Assembly: GCF_018141165.1 (NCBI RefSeq)
Contig: NZ_CP058557.1
Coordinates: 2,232,001-2,296,000 of the forward strand
Length of the DNA: 64,000 nucleotides
Direction: 5' to 3'
From: Alkaliphilus sp. B6464
Lineage (GTDB): Bacteria > Bacillota > Clostridia > Peptostreptococcales > Natronincolaceae
Shown: piece by piece, positions 61,033-64,000 of the stretch
Numbering within the stretch: the first letter of the stretch is position 1
Layout: each line of letters starts with the position of its first letter
Program-made: the position numbers and the translations under genes
The notes under the pieces: model-generated
Seen by the model: only the letters and a program-made list of their open reading frames with translations
Told to the model about the DNA's origin: nothing
Database searches by the model: none

Positions 61033-61493
61033 TTGACATTTTAAAAGAGGGTGTAATGGGTAGCTTTAATTCTATTTATTCTATAGCTAAAATTGTTATA
61101 CCTTTGATGATCATACTTCAAGTAGCTAAGGACTATAAAGTGTTAGATAAAATATCTAAGTTTTTCGAATTTCTAACGAAATTTTTTGGTATGTCAAAAG
61201 AATCTACTTTGCCATTATTAGTAGGAATTATTTTTGGGATATCTTATGGCGCAGGAGTAATTATACAAAGCGCTAAAGATGGGAATCTTTCTACAAAAGA
61301 TACATTTTTAATTTCAGTTTTTCTAGTTACTTGTCATGCTATTGTAGAAGATACTCTGATCTTTGTTGCAGTAGGTGCTAATGGATATATATTACTGAGC
61401 CTAAGGGTATTTGCCGCCGCTGTTATGACATTTGTATTATCAAAACGACTAAAAGTTAATGAAAATACTTTAAAACAAGATCTAAACCAGTGA
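61029..61493 (+). CDS. Nucleoside recognition (Gate) domain membrane protein, second of a pair
   Basis: The 154-aa partner of the preceding protein has the same fold (LPLLVGIIFGISYGAGVIIQ, VTCHAIVEDTLIF). The GTG start overlaps the previous stop codon by four bases. The transported or sensed molecule is unknown. A terminator follows. Confidence 0.8.
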   Translation: MIDILKEGVMGSFNSIYSIAKIVIPLMIILQVAKDYKVLDKISKFFEFLTKFFGMSKESTLPLLVGIIFGISYGAGVIIQSAKDGNLSTKDTFLISVFLVTCHAIVEDTLIFVAVGANGYILLSLRVFAAAVMTFVLSKRLKVNENTLKQDLNQ

Positions 61494-61514
61494 GGTCTTT
61501 AAACAAATATATTG

Positions 61515-61552
61515 AAAATCTCTCTTTGAATAGTAAAAGAGGGATTTTTTTA
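61515..61552 (+). terminator. Terminator
   Basis: AAAATCTCTCTTT (61515-61527) pairs with AAAAGAGGGATTTT (61535-61548) with a G-T pair and a T-run. Confidence 0.8.
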
Positions 61553-61643
61553 TATAGAAAAATATATTATGAATATTTTTTTAAATAAACTAAATAATAA
61601 CAGTGAAAATGATTAACTATAACTAAATAAGGAGATGATAAAG

Positions 61644-62144
61644 TTGAACACGCATGGTAGAGAAATGTCCCCAATGGAGCTGAGAGACCATATTATTTCT
61701 TTTTTAAAAGAACATAAAAGTGGCTCACTGGCAACTTATCTAGATGGGCGCCCAAGATGTAGTCCAATACAATATTTTGTTGGTAATGAAATGGACATTT
61801 ACATATTGTCTGCTGGAGGCGACAAATTTAAAGCAATTGAAGAGAATCCTGATGTTTGTCTTCTAGTTAATACAGAATATATTAACTTTAGAAAAATTAA
61901 AGGAGTTCAAGTGTTTGGAAAAGCTACTACTAGTATTGAAAATAGAACTCTTTTTGAAGAAGCTTTAAAATATTCTCCAGATCCTCATTTAATTGAAATG
62001 AATAGGGAATCTTTAAAGGTAATTAAAATTGTACCACATGAGGTAGTATATCTAGACTCTCTAGAAGATGGAGATAGAACAAAGCAAATATTAGAACATA
62101 ATCGTGTAACTCTTAAAGAGGACGAACTGACACCAGTTCATTAA
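61644..62144 (+). CDS. Pyridoxamine 5'-phosphate oxidase-like flavin-binding protein
   Basis: The 166-aa split-barrel FMN protein (SGSLATYLDGRPRCSPIQYF, NPDVCLLVNTEYINFRKIKG VQ region) resembles PNPOx-like general stress flavoproteins. The true substrate is not pyridoxamine in most such small members. TTG 61644 is chosen (AAGGAG 9 nt upstream); the in-frame ATG at 61635 overlaps that site. It lies 21 nt before the rubrerythrin gene, so a redox operon is likely. Confidence 0.82.
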   Translation: MNTHGREMSPMELRDHIISFLKEHKSGSLATYLDGRPRCSPIQYFVGNEMDIYILSAGGDKFKAIEENPDVCLLVNTEYINFRKIKGVQVFGKATTSIENRTLFEEALKYSPDPHLIEMNRESLKVIKIVPHEVVYLDSLEDGDRTKQILEHNRVTLKEDELTPVH

Positions 62145-62165
62145 TATAAAAAGGAGGTTTCACAT

Positions 62166-62726
62166 ATGTCAGTAAATAATGCAATGACTGCAGATTTCTT
62201 GCGCTCTGCCTACGGTGGAGAAAGTATGGCCCATATGAGATATTTAATTTGGGGCGATGTAGCAGATAAGGAAGGTATGCCTAATATTGGTAGACTTTTT
62301 AGGGCGATTGCATATGCCGAATATGCTCATGCGGACAATCATTTTAGAGTATTGGACGATCAAAAAGGCGATTATACAGTACCAGCTGGAGCTGTATTTG
62401 GTATAGGTACAACAGTAGAAAATTTGCAAGGTGGAATCGATGGAGAGCTTCATGAAATTGAACAAATGTATCCAGTATATTTAGAAACAGCGCGTTTTCA
62501 AAATGAAAAAGGAGCTGAAAGAGCATTTCATTATGCCTTAGAAGCAGAAAAGATCCATGCAAAGTTATTTCAAGATGCTCAAGACATGGCAAGACAGGGT
62601 AAGGATATGGATATCGGAACCATTTATGTTTGTCCTATTTGTGGACATACTGTAGCTGAGCATCTACCAGAAAAATGTCCAGTTTGTGGCGCTAAACAGG
62701 AAATGTATAAGGATTTTCCAGCTTAA
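62166..62726 (+). CDS. rbr: Rubrerythrin
   Basis: The 186-aa peroxide-reducing di-iron protein of anaerobes has ferritin-like helices with the iron ligands in GGESMAHMRYL, YAEYAHADNHF and EAEKIHAKLF (about residues 18-140). A C-terminal rubredoxin domain has CPICG and CPVCG (about 158-176). AAGGAGG precedes ATG 62166. It is co-directional with the flavoprotein, and a terminator follows. Confidence 0.95.
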   Translation: MSVNNAMTADFLRSAYGGESMAHMRYLIWGDVADKEGMPNIGRLFRAIAYAEYAHADNHFRVLDDQKGDYTVPAGAVFGIGTTVENLQGGIDGELHEIEQMYPVYLETARFQNEKGAERAFHYALEAEKIHAKLFQDAQDMARQGKDMDIGTIYVCPICGHTVAEHLPEKCPVCGAKQEMYKDFPA

Positions 62727-62763
62727 TAGTAGATACGCTATATACAATAAAAAATTACATTTA

Positions 62764-62812
62764 ACAAGTATGATGGCTTTGAATAAAACGGTTATCATAC
62801 TTGTTTCTTTTG
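62764..62812 (+). terminator. Terminator after rubrerythrin
   Basis: ACAAGTATGAT (62764-62774) pairs with ATCATACTTGT (62794-62804), followed by TTCTTTTG. Confidence 0.8.
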
Positions 62813-62930
62813 TTATAGATAATATGTCATTAAACATACAGTTGAAGTAAATAATATTATTATATATAATTAGCACAAATAGAAAATCTTAAATTAATAT
62901 GTTTAGATATAGTAAAGGGGTTTAATGTTT

Positions 62931-64000
62931 ATGCAAAGAGAAGTTGCAATTATCGGTGGAGGCGCTGCTGGTATGATGGCAGCAATAGTAGCTTCAAGAA
63001 ATGGGGCTAAGGTAGTAATATATGAAAGAATGAATAGAATTGGTAAAAAGTTATTAGCAACAGGCAATGGGAGATGTAATCTTACAAATGTTGGATTAAG
63101 CGAAAGTAATCTAAAGTGTATTCATAGCAGTAATAAAAAGTTTGCCAGTAGTATCTTGAAAAGATTCACTGTGGATGAAACTATAAACTTCTTTGAAATC
63201 TTAGGAATTGCTCATAAGATTGAGAACGATGGAAAGGTATTTCCTATGTCAGATCAAGCCTCAAGTGTTTTAGATGTATTAAGATATGAGTTAGATAAAC
63301 TAAGTATAGAAGTAATATGTGATATTGAAATAGATAAAATTAAACAATCAAAACAGGAATTTATTCTTATAGATAGTAATGGAGTAGAATATAAAGCAGA
63401 TAAAGTTATTATAGCAACCGGAGGAATGTCTAGTCCTAATTTAGGCTCAAATGGTAGTGGCTATAAATTAGCAAAAAGTTTGGGTCATAATATTGTTAAT
63501 CCTTTTCCGGCTTTAGTGCAATTAAAGTTAGAGGCACCTTTTTTAAAATCTATTAAAGGCATAAAATTTAATGGTGCAGCTTCTGTTATTTTAGATGGTA
63601 ATATTTTAAGAAGGGAAGAAGGTGAACTATTATTTACTGAATATGGTATTTCAGGTCCTCCGATACTACAGCTTAGCAGGAATGCTGTAGAAGCTCTTGA
63701 AAATAAACAACAGCCTATAATTGAAATAGATATGTTTCCTAACTTTACTTATGAAGAACTTTTAAATTTAATAAGTCTTAGATTATCTTATCAGTACGAC
63801 CGTCCTCTTGATTTTAGCTTTATAGGGCTAATAAATAAAAGGCTTATTCCTATGATTTTAAAGGTATCAAATATTTATGATCTAAATAGAACTTGTTCGG
63901 AGATATCTAACAAGGAAATAGAAAAAATTGTTTCTTTATTGAAAGCATGGCAATTTGATATTATAGGATCACAATCTTGGATGCATTCTCAGGTAACTGC
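62931..64000 (+). CDS. HI0933/BaiN-family FAD-dependent oxidoreductase (3' end outside the window)
   Basis: The frame stays open to the window end (over 355 codons). The N-terminal FAD-binding Rossmann motif VAIIGGGAAGMMAAI is followed by YERMNRIGKKLLATGNGRCN, the signature of HI0933-like flavoproteins (aminoacetone-oxidase/BaiN family). VIIATGGMSSPNLGSNGSGY and LLFTEYGISGPPILQLSR are further family blocks. The reaction in clostridia is mostly unassigned. AAAGGGG lies 10 nt before ATG 62931 and 4 nt before ATG 62925. Confidence 0.9.
   Translation, partial: MQREVAIIGGGAAGMMAAIVASRNGAKVVIYERMNRIGKKLLATGNGRCNLTNVGLSESNLKCIHSSNKKFASSILKRFTVDETINFFEILGIAHKIENDGKVFPMSDQASSVLDVLRYELDKLSIEVICDIEIDKIKQSKQEFILIDSNGVEYKADKVIIATGGMSSPNLGSNGSGYKLAKSLGHNIVNPFPALVQLKLEAPFLKSIKGIKFNGAASVILDGNILRREEGELLFTEYGISGPPILQLSRNAVEALENKQQPIIEIDMFPNFTYEELLNLISLRLSYQYDRPLDFSFIGLINKRLIPMILKVSNIYDLNRTCSEISNKEIEKIVSLLKAWQFDIIGSQSWMHSQVT

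Noticed and set aside
1-64000. CRISPR array, rRNA and tRNA genes
   Set aside because: No regularly spaced short direct repeats with unique spacers were seen. The boxA-like blocks are rrn-like but no 16S, 23S or tRNA sequence follows.

Overview
The window is AT-rich DNA of a strictly anaerobic low-GC Firmicute, most likely Clostridia. The flanking chromosome carries rubrerythrin, a Cu/Zn superoxide dismutase, a HI0933-type flavoprotein and a nucleoside-gate protein pair. Shine-Dalgarno sequences are strong, and TTG and GTG starts are frequent. No rRNA or tRNA gene was found.

Region 1 (1-16.7 kb) is a one-directional array of small stand-alone accessory genes: GNAT acetyltransferases, a GyrI-like protein, a CPBP protease, a histidine phosphatase, a DJ-1/PfpI protein, a TPR protein, a broken kinase, an Fe-S protein and small membrane proteins. 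The genes are separated by recurring composite spacers, all in the same orientation. A full spacer has, in order, a short AT-rich tail motif, a TACCGC/GCGGTA terminator hairpin, a ~50-nt imperfect palindrome, an rrn-boxA-like block (TGTTCTTTGAAAACTGAA) and an extended -10 (TGGTATAAT). Six spacers and the 3' part of a seventh are visible; several further junctions carry only a shorter tail motif (TTTTTTAGACGTAACAG). The layout resembles an integron cassette array, but there is no integrase in view and no canonical attC consensus. A group II intron with an HNH maturase sits inside the first spacer. An ECF sigma/anti-sigma pair lies in the middle of the array.

Region 2 (about 17,007-60,012, ~43 kb) is a plasmid-like integrative mobile element inserted in the coding sequence of sodC. 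The 3' half of sodC lies left of it and the 5' half right of it, both on the minus strand. CCATGAGG is repeated at both junctions and the element ends carry 20-bp inverted repeats (18/20 matching). A large serine recombinase ends inside the right terminal repeat. The element carries ParA/ParB, a Toprim primase-like protein, an ArdC-type antirestriction protein, MobC and relaxase, SSB, a VirB4-type ATPase, a C39-family peptidase, and a replication initiator with three internal 23-bp iterons. It also has large secreted Ig-like proteins, a prepilin peptidase and a TadZ/CpaE-like protein. Five of its proteins end in the same acidic tail, [DE][DE]E[LI]E[LF]-COOH. They include the primase and ArdC, two families known elsewhere to be transferred during conjugation, so this is a candidate type IV secretion signal. 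No VirD4-type coupling protein was recognised, and the relaxase shows signs of duplication and truncation.

The element is also a defence island. It has an Mrr-nSTAND (Avs-like) protein at the left end and a minus-strand block with SIR2-HerA, FRG, NERD and membrane proteins. Near the right end are a Fic/antitoxin pair, remnants of a dGTPase and of a second NERD gene, and a group IIC intron placed on the fic terminator.

Region 3 (60.0-64 kb) is ordinary chromosome: the sodC 5' half, two nucleoside-recognition membrane proteins, a flavin-binding PNPOx-like protein, rubrerythrin and the start of a flavoprotein gene cut by the window edge.
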